Shown one piece after another: positions 50,599 to 59,322 of a stretch of DNA of 64,000 nucleotides (its first letter is position 1; every line of letters starts with the position of its first letter). The stretch is taken from assembly GCA_965279085.1 (NCBI GenBank), contig OZ257149.1:1302001-1366000 (forward strand). Reading direction: 5' to 3'. The position numbers and the translations under genes are program-made. This DNA comes from UBA7672 sp965279085 (lineage in GTDB: Bacteria; Pseudomonadota; Alphaproteobacteria; Caulobacterales; Hyphomonadaceae). The notes beneath the pieces are model-generated. The model saw only the letters and a program-made list of their open reading frames with translations, ran no database searches and was not told where the DNA came from.

Positions 50599-50736
50599 GA
50601 ATCGCCCCTCGCGCCACAGCCCGTCACCGTGGCACGAGACACCAAGGAGCCCCAACACCGGATGAACAGGCGGGCTGCTCTCTTGACGCAATTGTCTGCC
50701 CGGCGTCCAACGTGACGGGAAAACAGGAGACGCCTG

Positions 50737-51510
50737 ATGGCCTACGCCCCCTTTAATCTCGAAGGAAAAGTCGCCCTTGTGACTGGCGGCAATCGCGGCA
50801 TCGGGTTCGGCTTTGCCCAGGCGCTTTATGATGCCGGCGCGGCCGTGGCGATCTGGGGCTCGAACGAGAAGCGCAACCACGAAGCCGTGGAAAAGCTGGG
50901 CATCGGCGCAAAGGCGTGGACCGTCGATGTCGCCGACGAGAAGCAGGTGGCGCAGGCAATGCTTGAAGTCGCGGGCCATTTCGGTCGCATCGACAGCGTG
51001 TTCGCCAATGCCGGCATCGGCGGCGGGGCGAAGTCGTTCGCGGAGTTTCCGACCGACGTTTATCGCCGCGTTCTCTCCGTGAACCTCGACGGCGTATTCT
51101 TCACCCTGCGCGAGGCCGCCAAGCACATGGTCGAGCGGGCCAAGGCTGGCGATCCGGGCGGTTCGCTGGTCGGGGTCGCTTCACTGGCCGCCATCGAGGG
51201 CGCACCGCGCAACGAGGCCTATGCCGCCACCAAGGGCGCCGTGGTCTCCATGATGAAATCGATCGCCGTCGAACATGCGCGCTATGGCGTGCGCGCCAAC
51301 TCCATCCTGCCCGGCTGGATCGCCACCGACATGACGCAAGGCGCGCAGGACAACCCGGCCTTCGCCGAGAAAGTCATCCCGCGCGTGCCGATGCGGCGCT
51401 GGGGCGAGCCGAAGGATTTCGGCGGCGTGGCCATCTATCTCACCTCGGATGCGTCGAGCTACCACTCCGGCGACGCGTTCGTGATCGACGGCGCCTATTC
51501 GATTTTCTGA
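50737..51510 (+). CDS. Short-chain dehydrogenase/reductase
   Basis: A 257-residue classical SDR: TGGNRGIGFGFA (cofactor loop), FANAGIGGG, VNLDGVFFTLREA, catalytic Ser in VASLAAIEG and YAATKGAVVSMM (YxxxK), LPGWIATDM, GDAFVIDGAYSIF. Arg in the cofactor loop and S/N after the second strand (WGSNEKRNHE) suggest NADP(H). Substrate unknown. AGGAG lies seven bases before the ATG. A family C repeat follows. Confidence 0.9.
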   Translation: MAYAPFNLEGKVALVTGGNRGIGFGFAQALYDAGAAVAIWGSNEKRNHEAVEKLGIGAKAWTVDVADEKQVAQAMLEVAGHFGRIDSVFANAGIGGGAKSFAEFPTDVYRRVLSVNLDGVFFTLREAAKHMVERAKAGDPGGSLVGVASLAAIEGAPRNEAYAATKGAVVSMMKSIAVEHARYGVRANSILPGWIATDMTQGAQDNPAFAEKVIPRVPMRRWGEPKDFGGVAIYLTSDASSYHSGDAFVIDGAYSIF

Positions 51511-51515
51511 GACTC

Positions 51516-51604
51516 GGACCGCCGGGCTCCTGCCCGGCAGTCGCGCTGAAGGCGCGACCCATCAGCCGCGAACGCGGCTTTGCCGGGCGGAAGCCCGGCG
51601 GTCC
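51516..51604. repeat. Palindromic intergenic repeat, family C, copy 2
   Basis: Bounded by GGACCGCCGGGC (51516-51527) and complement (51593-51604), starting five bases past the SDR stop. Centre differs from the 18101 copy. It abuts the MerR gene's promoter. Confidence 0.8.
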
Positions 51605-51621
51605 GGTATTGACAGCTCCTA

Positions 51622-51642
51622 TACTGACACTAACTGTCAGTA
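51622..51642. promoter_or_regulatory. Operator-like palindrome at the MerR gene start
   Basis: Arms TACTGACA (51622-51629) and TGTCAGTA (51635-51642), five bases apart, end one base before the ATG. TTGACA at 51609-51614 could be a -35. The ATG lacks a ribosome-binding site, so the transcript may be nearly leaderless. Autoregulation by the MerR protein is the obvious guess. Confidence 0.6.
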
Positions 51643-51643
51643 C

Positions 51644-52213
51644 ATGGCGGACGAGAAGCGCTACACGGCGGAACAACTCGCACAGCTCGGCGGCGTCTCG
51701 CTGCGCACCGTGCGTTACTATGTTCAGGAAGAGCTGATCGACCGGCCGCTTGCACGCGGGCCCGGCGCGCATTTCACCGATGCACATCTCAACCAGCTCA
51801 GGCGCTGCACACTGTTGCAGGACTGGGGTTTCGATCTTGAGACCATCCGCGACAAATCCGGCTCTTTCCAGGCAATCCTTGAAGGCGTGCCGATAGGCGG
51901 CAACCAGTTGCGCGACAGCGCCGTGCTTCGCGCTGTGTTCAGCGCGATGGGCGGCGAGCCGGGTTCGGGCCTGTCGCCGAAGCAGGCCGAGGCGCTGAAG
52001 GCCGTCGTCCAGCGTCTGCGCGGCAAGCCCGCGAAACCTGCGGTGGAGAAGAAGTCCGCCACGGAGATCATCCCCCTGGCCGATGGCATCGACCTCGTCG
52101 TCGACAAGTCGGCCTACGACATCCCCTCGCCCAAGACACTCGTCGACATCGCCCTGCTCGTCCGCAAGTCGTTCGATCCGCTGAAGAAGCCGGATGACGA
52201 CGACGATGACTGA
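51644..52213 (+). CDS. MerR-family transcriptional regulator
   Basis: A 189-residue protein. The N-terminal winged helix-turn-helix reads YTAEQLAQLGGVSLRTVRYY, VQEELIDRPLARGPGAHFTD, LNQLRRCTLLQDWGFDLETI. The C-terminal domain is not a standard effector pocket; it is a long helical and charged tail ending in six Asp (KKPDDDDDD). No metal-binding Cys. Effector unknown. The methyltransferase gene starts inside its last codons, so the two are coupled. Confidence 0.84.
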   Translation: MADEKRYTAEQLAQLGGVSLRTVRYYVQEELIDRPLARGPGAHFTDAHLNQLRRCTLLQDWGFDLETIRDKSGSFQAILEGVPIGGNQLRDSAVLRAVFSAMGGEPGSGLSPKQAEALKAVVQRLRGKPAKPAVEKKSATEIIPLADGIDLVVDKSAYDIPSPKTLVDIALLVRKSFDPLKKPDDDDDD

Positions 52214-53036
52214 CCTCCCCGCCCTTCGCCAGGATTATGCGCGCCGGATCATGGAGAAGGTTGGCGTGGCAAACGCGCGGCTGGAAGCGGCTTACGCGAC
52301 AGTACCACGCGAAGAATTCGTAGGCCCCGGCCCATGGTCGCTGTTCAGCTTCACCGGCTACAGCAAGACGCCGGACGGCAACGCCGATCATCTCTACGAC
52401 GACGTGCTCGTCGCGCTCGTGCCTGAAAAGCGGATCAACAACGGCCAGCCCTCCGGCCATGCGATGTGGCTCAACGCCGCCGATCCGCAACCGGGGGAGC
52501 ATGCCGTTCATATCGGCGCGGGCACGGGCTACTATACGGCCGTCCTTGCCGAACTCGTCGGCCTCGCAGGGCGCGTCACCGCGATCGAGTACGACGCCGA
52601 TCTCGCCGCAAGGGCGCAGGCCAACCTCTCGCGCTACCCGAACGTGACTGTGATCCACGGCGATGGCGTCGACTGGCCGTTCGATCCGGCGGACGTCATC
52701 TACGTCAACGCCGGGGTGACGCGCCCTGGAGACAACTGGCTCAACCGCCTGAAGGAAGGCGGCCGGCTCGTGCTGCCGCTCACGGCCTCTGGCGACATTC
52801 CGGCGGGTGCGATGTTCCGCTTCGAAAAGCGCGGCGGCGAATTCCTCGCACGCGCCGTCTCCGGCGCCGGCTTCATTCCCTGCGAAGGCCTGCGCGACGA
52901 CGACGTCGCCGAAGCACTTGGCAAAGCCTTCGCGGATGGCGGCGCGGAAAGCGTGACGCGTCTGGTGCGGGGCGAACATCCGCCGGTGGAAGATGTCTGG
53001 TTCCAGGGGGCCGGCTGGGCGCTCCTGTACAGATGA
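52206..53036 (+). CDS. Protein-L-isoaspartate O-methyltransferase family protein
   Basis: A 276-residue SAM methyltransferase of the PCMT family: ARLEAAYATVPREEFVGPGP, LYDDVLVALVPEKRINNGQP (family loop), SAM site AVHIGAGTGYYTAVLAELVG and RVTAIEYDADLAARAQANL, then ADVIYVNAGVTRPGDNWLNR. Compared with E. coli Pcm it is longer at the C-terminus (SGDIPAGAMFRFEKRGGEFL). It may repair isoaspartyl residues or modify a small molecule. It overlaps the MerR gene by eight bases (start ATG 52206; a further in-frame ATG lies at 52194). Confidence 0.84.
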   Translation: MTDLPALRQDYARRIMEKVGVANARLEAAYATVPREEFVGPGPWSLFSFTGYSKTPDGNADHLYDDVLVALVPEKRINNGQPSGHAMWLNAADPQPGEHAVHIGAGTGYYTAVLAELVGLAGRVTAIEYDADLAARAQANLSRYPNVTVIHGDGVDWPFDPADVIYVNAGVTRPGDNWLNRLKEGGRLVLPLTASGDIPAGAMFRFEKRGGEFLARAVSGAGFIPCEGLRDDDVAEALGKAFADGGAESVTRLVRGEHPPVEDVWFQGAGWALLYR

Positions 53037-53133
53037 GAGCCGTCATCTCGATTATCGATAAATCTACTCGCCTATCCCGCTCGGTCTTGCTATGGCTCGG
53101 CCCGTTCAAGTTCCGCATGAGAAGAGTCGATCC

Positions 53134-56013
53134 ATGATGAAGTTTCGCCTTGCCGCAACGGCCCTCGTCGCCGGCCTTGCCCTGAGCGCCTGCAATACCG
53201 AACAGAGCTCCGGCCTCGCGGCATGCGGCGGCACGGATGTTCCGGCCAAGGCCGCGACCGGCGGCGGGTTGTCGATCGATCCGCTGACCTTCACCTGCAA
53301 GAAACTGCCGAACGGCCTGCGCGTCTATGCGATGCCGGATCCGAACACGGCCAATGTCTCGGTCGCCGTCTGGTACGACGTCGGCTCGAAGGACGATCCG
53401 AAGGGCCGCTCGGGCTTCGCGCACCTGTTCGAACACCTGATGTTCAAGTCGACGACGAACCTTCCGGCCGAAGGCTTCGACCGGCTGACAGAAGACGCTG
53501 GCGGTTTCAACAACGCCTCCACCTGGAACGACTTCACGAACTACTACGAGACCGTGCCCGCCAATCATCTGCAGCGCGTTCTGTGGGGCGAGGCCGAGCG
53601 CATGGGTTCGCTGGTGATCGACGACGCCAGCTTCGCGTCAGAGCGTGACGTGGTGAAGGAGGAATTCCGCCAGTCAGTTCTGTCGAACCCGTATGGCCGC
53701 CTGTTCTATCTCTATCTCGCGCAGGCCAACTTCCAGGTTCACCCCTATGGCCGCCCCGGCATCGGCTCGATCGAGGATCTCGATGCGGCGACCGTCGAAG
53801 ACGTCCGCGCATTCCACGCCGCCTATTATCGCCCGGACAATGCCGTGCTCGTGGTCTCCGGCAATTTCGACGAGAAGCAGCTGGAAACCTGGGTCACCGA
53901 CTATTTCGCGAAGATCGAAACGCCCAAGCGCGACATCCCGCGCGTGACGGCCGTTGAGCCAGCGCGAACGGCTGCGAAGGACTTCACGGTCTACGAATCC
54001 AATGTGCCGCTGCCTGCGGTTCTTATGGCCTGGCCCTCTCCGGCCGCTTCCAGCGAGGACAATGCCGCGCTGGAGCTGATGGACGCGATCATGACGCGTG
54101 GCCAGTCCTCGCGCTTCTACCAGTCGCTGGTCTATGAGCAGCAGCTCGCGAGCGACGCCAACTCGAACCTCGACGTCAACGCGCAGCCCGGCGTCTATGC
54201 CGTCTATGCGATCATGAGCGAGGGCAAATCCGCCGATCAGGGCCTCACCGCCCTCAAGGCCGAGATCGCGAAGATGCGCGATACGCTGGTGACGCCGGCC
54301 GAACTCGAAGAGGCCCGCACCGAAATCCTCGCCGACGCGATCCGCTCGCGCGAGACCACGGATGGCCGCGCGGACGACCTCGCCCGCTCGGTGATCCTGT
54401 TCAAGAACGCCCAGCATTCCGACACGGAACTCGCCAAGATCCAGGCGGTGACGGCGGAAGACATCCAGCGCGTCGCGAAGAAGATCATGGACGACGCCAC
54501 GTCGGTCACGATCCGCTATCTGCCGGAAGAAATGCAGAAAGGCGCGCCCGAAGCGACCTTCGCCGATGCGCCGACGATCCAGACATCCACGTTCAACATC
54601 GCCGCCGCCGACATCCCGGTCTACACGCTTGCTGCCGAAGCCGAGCGCGTGAAACCGCCGGAAGCTGGCGCAGCCGTGACCGTGAAGGTTCCGGGCGCAA
54701 CCGAGAAGACGCTGCCGAACGGCCTGCGCGTCATCGTCGCCAGCAAGCCGGGCCTGCCGCTGGTCAGCGCCAGCCTGCGCATCTCCGCTGGCGGTTCGCT
54801 AGATCCCGCCGGCAAGGCCGGTCTCGCCACCATGGCAGCCGACCTCGCCACGCGCGGCACCAAGACCCGCTCGGCAACGCAGATCGCCGCGCAGATCGAA
54901 ACGCTCGGCGCATACATCGGCGCGGGCGCGGGACCGGATGCAACGGACGTTTCCGTTTCCACCCTTTCGAGCAAGGCCGAAGACGCCTTCGCCATCATGG
55001 CGGACGTGGTGCAGAATCCGGTCTTCGCTGAAGAGGAACTGGCCCGCGCCAAGCAGGAAACGCTGGACGGCCTCACGGTGCAGATGCGCGCACCGCGTTC
55101 CGTCGGCGGTTTCGCGATGACGCGCGCCCTGTTCGGCAACGGGCCGTACGGCGGCGTGCCGTCCGAAGCCTCGATCAGCGGCCTCAAGCGCGATGAGCTC
55201 GCGGCCTTCCACGCCGCCAACTGGCGGCCGGATGCCTCGGTGCTGGTGATCGCGGGCGACATCTCGGCAGAGGATGGCTTCGCGCTCGCCGAAGGCGCGC
55301 TGGGCAACTGGGCCAAACCCGCAACGCCCCTGCCCGCCGCTTCCACGGCCAGCGCGGCAATGCCTGCGCCCCGCGCCGTGACGATCGACATCCCGGCGAT
55401 CGGTCAGGCAGCCGTGTTCCTCGGACACGCGGGCCCGTCGCGGCTGGAGCCGGACTACTTCCCGGCCGTCGTCGCCAACAACGTGCTTGGCGGCGGCTAT
55501 TCTGCACGCCTCAACGCGGAGATCCGCATCAAGCGCGGGCTCTCCTACGGCGCCAACGCGTCTCTCTCGGCGCGCAAGCAGACTGCTCCTGTCACCGCCG
55601 TGGCGCAGACACGCAACGATGCAGTGCCGGAAGTTCTCGATCTGATGCTGTCGGAGTTCACGCGCCTCGGATCCGAACCGATTCCGGATGCCGAACTCTC
55701 CGCACGCAAGGCGGTGATCGTGGGCGGCTTCGGACGTTCGGTCGAAACGACGGGCGGATTGGCCGGACAGTACTCTGCCCTCGCCCAGTTCGGCCTGCCG
55801 CTCGACAAGCTGCAGACCTACTCGGCCGACATCAACGCCGTCACCGGCGAACAGGCGGCGACCGCAGCGAAGAAATACTACGACGCCGCGACCTCGACGA
55901 TCGTCATCGTTGGCGACGCCAAGACGTTCTGGGACAAGGTGAAGGACAAGCGCCCCAGCATGGAGCGGATCGCCATCGACAAGCTGAACCTCGACAAGGC
56001 CACGCTGAAGTAG
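53134..56013 (+). CDS. M16-family zinc protease, double domain, lipoprotein
   Basis: A 959-residue protein with a lipoprotein signal (MMKFRLAATALVAGLALSAC, Cys20). The N-terminal M16 half has the zinc motif HLFEH (H97, E100, H101) with further Glu around residues 170-180 (SERDVVKEEFRQ), so it is catalytically complete. The second half (about 540-950: TLPNGLRVIVASKPGLPLVS) lacks HxxEH and is the usual inactive M16_C partner. Such large two-domain M16 proteins sit in the periplasm and degrade peptides. The ATG has only a weak AGAAG upstream; a second ATG directly follows. Confidence 0.92.
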   Translation: MMKFRLAATALVAGLALSACNTEQSSGLAACGGTDVPAKAATGGGLSIDPLTFTCKKLPNGLRVYAMPDPNTANVSVAVWYDVGSKDDPKGRSGFAHLFEHLMFKSTTNLPAEGFDRLTEDAGGFNNASTWNDFTNYYETVPANHLQRVLWGEAERMGSLVIDDASFASERDVVKEEFRQSVLSNPYGRLFYLYLAQANFQVHPYGRPGIGSIEDLDAATVEDVRAFHAAYYRPDNAVLVVSGNFDEKQLETWVTDYFAKIETPKRDIPRVTAVEPARTAAKDFTVYESNVPLPAVLMAWPSPAASSEDNAALELMDAIMTRGQSSRFYQSLVYEQQLASDANSNLDVNAQPGVYAVYAIMSEGKSADQGLTALKAEIAKMRDTLVTPAELEEARTEILADAIRSRETTDGRADDLARSVILFKNAQHSDTELAKIQAVTAEDIQRVAKKIMDDATSVTIRYLPEEMQKGAPEATFADAPTIQTSTFNIAAADIPVYTLAAEAERVKPPEAGAAVTVKVPGATEKTLPNGLRVIVASKPGLPLVSASLRISAGGSLDPAGKAGLATMAADLATRGTKTRSATQIAAQIETLGAYIGAGAGPDATDVSVSTLSSKAEDAFAIMADVVQNPVFAEEELARAKQETLDGLTVQMRAPRSVGGFAMTRALFGNGPYGGVPSEASISGLKRDELAAFHAANWRPDASVLVIAGDISAEDGFALAEGALGNWAKPATPLPAASTASAAMPAPRAVTIDIPAIGQAAVFLGHAGPSRLEPDYFPAVVANNVLGGGYSARLNAEIRIKRGLSYGANASLSARKQTAPVTAVAQTRNDAVPEVLDLMLSEFTRLGSEPIPDAELSARKAVIVGGFGRSVETTGGLAGQYSALAQFGLPLDKLQTYSADINAVTGEQAATAAKKYYDAATSTIVIVGDAKTFWDKVKDKRPSMERIAIDKLNLDKATLK

Positions 56014-56026
56014 GCGCGGGCTTCAC

Positions 56027-56187
56027 CTGGAAGCGGACAACCTGTTGTCCGCGTTCCCCGCGAAAGCGGGGATCCAGGGCTCACAGCAAGGCTTGTTCAG
56101 GTCCGAAGCTTCAAGCCCGAACAAGGTTCGGCGTGATTACTGGATCCCCGCCTTCGCGGGGAACGCGGACCTTCTGTCCGCTTCCAG
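56027..56187. repeat. Interspersed palindromic repeat, family A, copy 3 (longest)
   Basis: A 161-base element with near-perfect terminal inverted repeats of about 50 bases: CTGGAAGCGGAC (56027-56038) pairs with GTCCGCTTCCAG (56176-56187), then GTCCGCGTTCCCCGCGAAAG with its partner. No ORF. Flanks look like a small non-autonomous inverted-repeat element. Confidence 0.85.
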
Positions 56188-56214
56188 TATTGAGCTCGAT
56201 TTGTTGGCGCCCGA

Positions 56215-56496
56215 CTAGAACAGCGCGACGCCGCCAACCTTCACCACCAGCGCCATCGCCAGCAGCGCCGCGAGCATGATCGCCAGCGCAATCAGCGCCG
56301 TCACAACCCGGCCCCGCGTGAGATCCATCTCAGCGCTGAAGTCCATGAAGTACGAGCGCACCGTCGGCGGCTCGAAACTTTCCTTGAGGAACCACGGGGC
56401 AAGCCTGCCGCCAAGCCACAGCGAAAGCCCGGTCAAAACAAGGCTAATCGAAAAAAGTACGATCGATGGGAACACCATCGCAACTTCGGCGTTCAT
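56215..56496 (-). CDS. Small two-helix membrane protein, unknown
   Basis: A 93-residue protein with two helices (VFPSIVLFSISLVLTGLSLW and VVTALIALAIMLAALLAMAL) separated by a polar, acidic loop (ESFEPPTVRSYFMDFSAEMD). GGAGG precedes the ATG at a longish distance. No recognised family. Confidence 0.65.
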   Translation of the reverse strand: MNAEVAMVFPSIVLFSISLVLTGLSLWLGGRLAPWFLKESFEPPTVRSYFMDFSAEMDLTRGRVVTALIALAIMLAALLAMALVVKVGGVALF

Positions 56497-56598
56497 GACG
56501 ATTCAGCCTCCCAACAGCCAGCGCTGCCAGAAGTGAATCAAGCTGTGAGTTCCAGCAAGCGGCTTTAACGCCGCAATCTGCACATTCCGCAGGCGGAA

Positions 56599-57807
56599 CT
56601 AGCGCTTCAGGTTACCGCAGAAACGCTGGATCCGGCGGCAGGCTTCCTCAAGCTTCTCGGTTGAAGTCGCGTAGGAAATCCGGAACGCCGGGCCGAGGCC
56701 GAACGCAGACCCGAACACCACGGCCACCTTCTCTTCTTCCAGCAGCGCCGCCGCGAATTCCTCGTCATTCGACAGCTTCTTGCCACCGGCCGACGTCTTC
56801 CCCATCGCGCGCGAGCAATCCGGGTAGACGTAGAAGGCGCCTTCCGGCGTCGGGCAGACGAGTTCCTCAGTCTGGTTCAGCATGCCGACCACGAGGTCGC
56901 GGCGCTTCTTGAACAGCTCCTGATGCTTGGGAATGAATTCCTGCGTGCCGTTCAGCGCCTCGACCGCGGCCCACTGCGAGATCGACGACGGGTTCGACGT
57001 CGTCTGGCTCATCACCTTCGCCATGCCCTTGATCAGGCTTTCCGGACCTGCCGCATAGCCGATGCGCCAACCGGTCATCGAATAGGCTTTCGAGACGCCG
57101 TTCATGGTCAGTGTGCGCTCGTACAGACGCGGCTCGACCTGCGCGATCGTCCAGAACTTGAAGCCGTCGAACACGAGGTGTTCGTACATGTCGTCCGTCA
57201 GGATCCAGACATGCGGATGGCGCAGCAGAACGTCGGCGAGAGCCTGCAGCTCTTCCTTCGTGTAGGCCGCGCCCGACGGGTTGGACGGCGAGTTGAGGAT
57301 CAGCCACTTCGTCTTCGGTGTAATGGCCGCTTCGAGCGCCGCCGGCTTGAGCTTGTAGTTGTCCGCCGCCTTCGCCTCGGCGAACACCGGGACGCCGCCG
57401 CACAGCAGCGCCATTTCCGGATAGCTCACCCAGTAGGGAGTGGGAATCACCACCTCATCGCCGGGGTTAAGCGTGGCGACGAAGGCATTGTAGATCACCG
57501 GCTTGCCGCCCGGGGAAACGTTCACCTGGCTCGGCTTGTACTCAAGCCCGTTCTCCCGCTTGAACTTGGCGCAGATCGCCTGCTTCAGCTCCGGGATACC
57601 GTCGACGTCGGTGTACTTGGTCTTGCCGTCCTGGATGGCCTTGATGGCCGCCTGCTTGATGTTCTCCGGCGTGTCGAAATCCGGCTCTCCGGCGCCGAGG
57701 CCGATCACGTTTTCGCCTTTTGCCTGAAGCTCCCTCGCCTTCTGGGTCACGGCGATCGTAGCCGAGGGTTTGATCCTCTTCAGCGATTCCGAAACCGGCG
57801 CGGACAT
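56599..57807 (-). CDS. aspC: Aspartate aminotransferase, class I
   Basis: A 402-residue PLP enzyme. PLP lysine K240 in GVSKAYSMTGWRIGY, with ANPxN-like LNSPSNPSGAAYTKEEL and LTDDMYEHLVFDG holding other cofactor contacts; the terminal Arg lies in LGPAFRISYATS. It interconverts aspartate and oxaloacetate with 2-oxoglutarate. The type Ib form (GLGAGEPDFDTPENI) is usual in alphaproteobacteria and may double as an arogenate/prephenate aminotransferase. GGAG precedes the ATG by eight bases. Confidence 0.94.
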   Translation of the reverse strand: MSAPVSESLKRIKPSATIAVTQKARELQAKGENVIGLGAGEPDFDTPENIKQAAIKAIQDGKTKYTDVDGIPELKQAICAKFKRENGLEYKPSQVNVSPGGKPVIYNAFVATLNPGDEVVIPTPYWVSYPEMALLCGGVPVFAEAKAADNYKLKPAALEAAITPKTKWLILNSPSNPSGAAYTKEELQALADVLLRHPHVWILTDDMYEHLVFDGFKFWTIAQVEPRLYERTLTMNGVSKAYSMTGWRIGYAAGPESLIKGMAKVMSQTTSNPSSISQWAAVEALNGTQEFIPKHQELFKKRRDLVVGMLNQTEELVCPTPEGAFYVYPDCSRAMGKTSAGGKKLSNDEEFAAALLEEEKVAVVFGSAFGLGPAFRISYATSTEKLEEACRRIQRFCGNLKR

Positions 57808-58023
57808 GGACGTTTCTCCAGATTTATGGCGCGGCTGTACGCTGTTCCGCCAAGGGAAAAAAGGGCCAGATCGGGGCAGCTGGCACCCTGTTCGCAATTT
57901 AATTGGCAGTAGATGCAGCCGGGGATGGCCCTCGCGGCAGTGTCACGCAGTCAAATTACAGTGGGCGCCGTTGTCTTTCCGCCCATCTGTTGGGTATCGA
58001 CAGGGAAACGGAGGAAATTCCCG

Positions 58024-59247
58024 ATGCAATTCCTGAAGCGCAGCGCGGCCGCTGTAGCGACCGGCGTCCTGGCCCTGGCCATCACGCCGGCCGTCGCCAT
58101 CGCACAGACGCCCGGCGTGGTGGTTTCCAAGCAGATGGTCACGCCGATGAACGAGGCCCGCGCCGCGATCATCGCCAAGGATTGGGCTACGGCGAAAGCC
58201 AGACTCGATACCGCCTCTGGCCTCGCCAAGATCCCGGGCGAGAAACTGGCCGTCGAACAGCTGCGCGTCTCGCTCGCCGCCAACAGCGGCGACTCGGCCG
58301 GGCTCATCGCCGCGGTGAACGCCATCGCCGCGACCAACCTGCTGACCTCGGCAGACATGAAGGCTTACAAGGCCTCGCTGCCCGAAGCGTACCTCAAGCT
58401 CGGCGACACGGCGAAGTCGCTCTCCTCCTCCAAGGCCTTCCTCGACGAGTACGGCGGCACGCACGAGCAGTACGCCAGCCTCGCGCAGGAGCTGTTCAAG
58501 ACCAACGACCATGCCGGCGCCGTCGCCCAGGTCACCAAGGCGATCGACATGGCGAAGTCGAGCGCGGGCAAGGCGCCCGAGCCCTACTACATGCTGCTGC
58601 TGCGCGTTCACAGGGCCACCAATTCGATGGACCAGTACTACGCCGTCGAAGAGCAGCTGGTCGCGCTCTATCCGAAGGAAGCCATCTGGAAGGAGCTGAT
58701 CCTCCGCGCCCAGAACGCGCCGAACTATGGCGTCGCGGTGCGGCTCGACCTGTTCCGCGTGCTCCAGGGCGCCGGCGTCAAGCTGACGACTGAGCAGAAG
58801 CGTTCCGCCGTGACGGAAGCGATGAAGAGCGGGTTGCCGAACGAGGCGCTGCAGATTCTCGAATCCTCGAGCGGCGAACTCACCTCCGCTGAGGATCAGG
58901 ACAATCTCAAGAACGCCAAGCGTCTGGCGGCCGAAGACAAGACCGGCCTCGCCAAGGAAGCGGCTGACGCTCTCTCGAAAGGCACGGCCGCCCAGCTAGC
59001 CAACGTTGGCGAAGCGATGCTCAGCCTCGGCGACAACGCGAAGGCGATCGAGCTCATCCAGGCCGGCATCGCCAAGGGCATTGCAGATTCGGGCGAGCTG
59101 GACATCGCCAAGCTCCACCTCGGCATCGCCCAGCACCGCTCGGGCAACTCCGCCGCCGCGAAAACCACCTGGGGCGAGATCAAGGCCGACAACGGCGCCG
59201 CGATCATTGCCCGCAACTGGATCCTGATCGCCGACCTCCCGAAATAA
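58024..59247 (+). CDS. Secreted TPR-like helical repeat protein
   Basis: A 407-residue predicted periplasmic protein. Signal peptide MQFLKRSAAAVATGVLALAI, cut after AIAQ. The rest is regular helical hairpins with TPR spacing: EARAAIIAKDWATAKARLDT, AYLKLGDTAKSLSSSKAFLD, MLLLRVHRATNSMDQYYAVE, GEAMLSLGDNAKAIELIQAG, AQHRSGNSAAAKTTWGEIKA. GGAGG ten bases before the ATG. A strong terminator follows, so it is a single-gene unit. No specific partner can be read. Confidence 0.78.
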   Translation: MQFLKRSAAAVATGVLALAITPAVAIAQTPGVVVSKQMVTPMNEARAAIIAKDWATAKARLDTASGLAKIPGEKLAVEQLRVSLAANSGDSAGLIAAVNAIAATNLLTSADMKAYKASLPEAYLKLGDTAKSLSSSKAFLDEYGGTHEQYASLAQELFKTNDHAGAVAQVTKAIDMAKSSAGKAPEPYYMLLLRVHRATNSMDQYYAVEEQLVALYPKEAIWKELILRAQNAPNYGVAVRLDLFRVLQGAGVKLTTEQKRSAVTEAMKSGLPNEALQILESSSGELTSAEDQDNLKNAKRLAAEDKTGLAKEAADALSKGTAAQLANVGEAMLSLGDNAKAIELIQAGIAKGIADSGELDIAKLHLGIAQHRSGNSAAAKTTWGEIKADNGAAIIARNWILIADLPK

Positions 59248-59269
59248 CGGCGTCAGACCTGAAAATGAC

Positions 59270-59306
59270 AACGGCCGGGCGCTCCAACGCCCGGCCGTTT
59301 TCTTTT
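59270..59306 (+). terminator. Rho-independent terminator after the TPR-like gene
   Basis: A 12-bp perfect stem (59270-59281 with 59288-59299), CTCCAA loop, then TTTTCTTTT-like run (59298-59306). It also separates the convergent prolyl oligopeptidase gene. Confidence 0.92.
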
Positions 59307-59322
59307 GCGCTGGCTCAGTCGG

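Noticed and set aside
51609..51625. TTGACA and TATACT as a -35/-10 pair before the MerR gene
   Set aside because: Only five bases separate them, far from the 16-19 needed; at most one of them is real.
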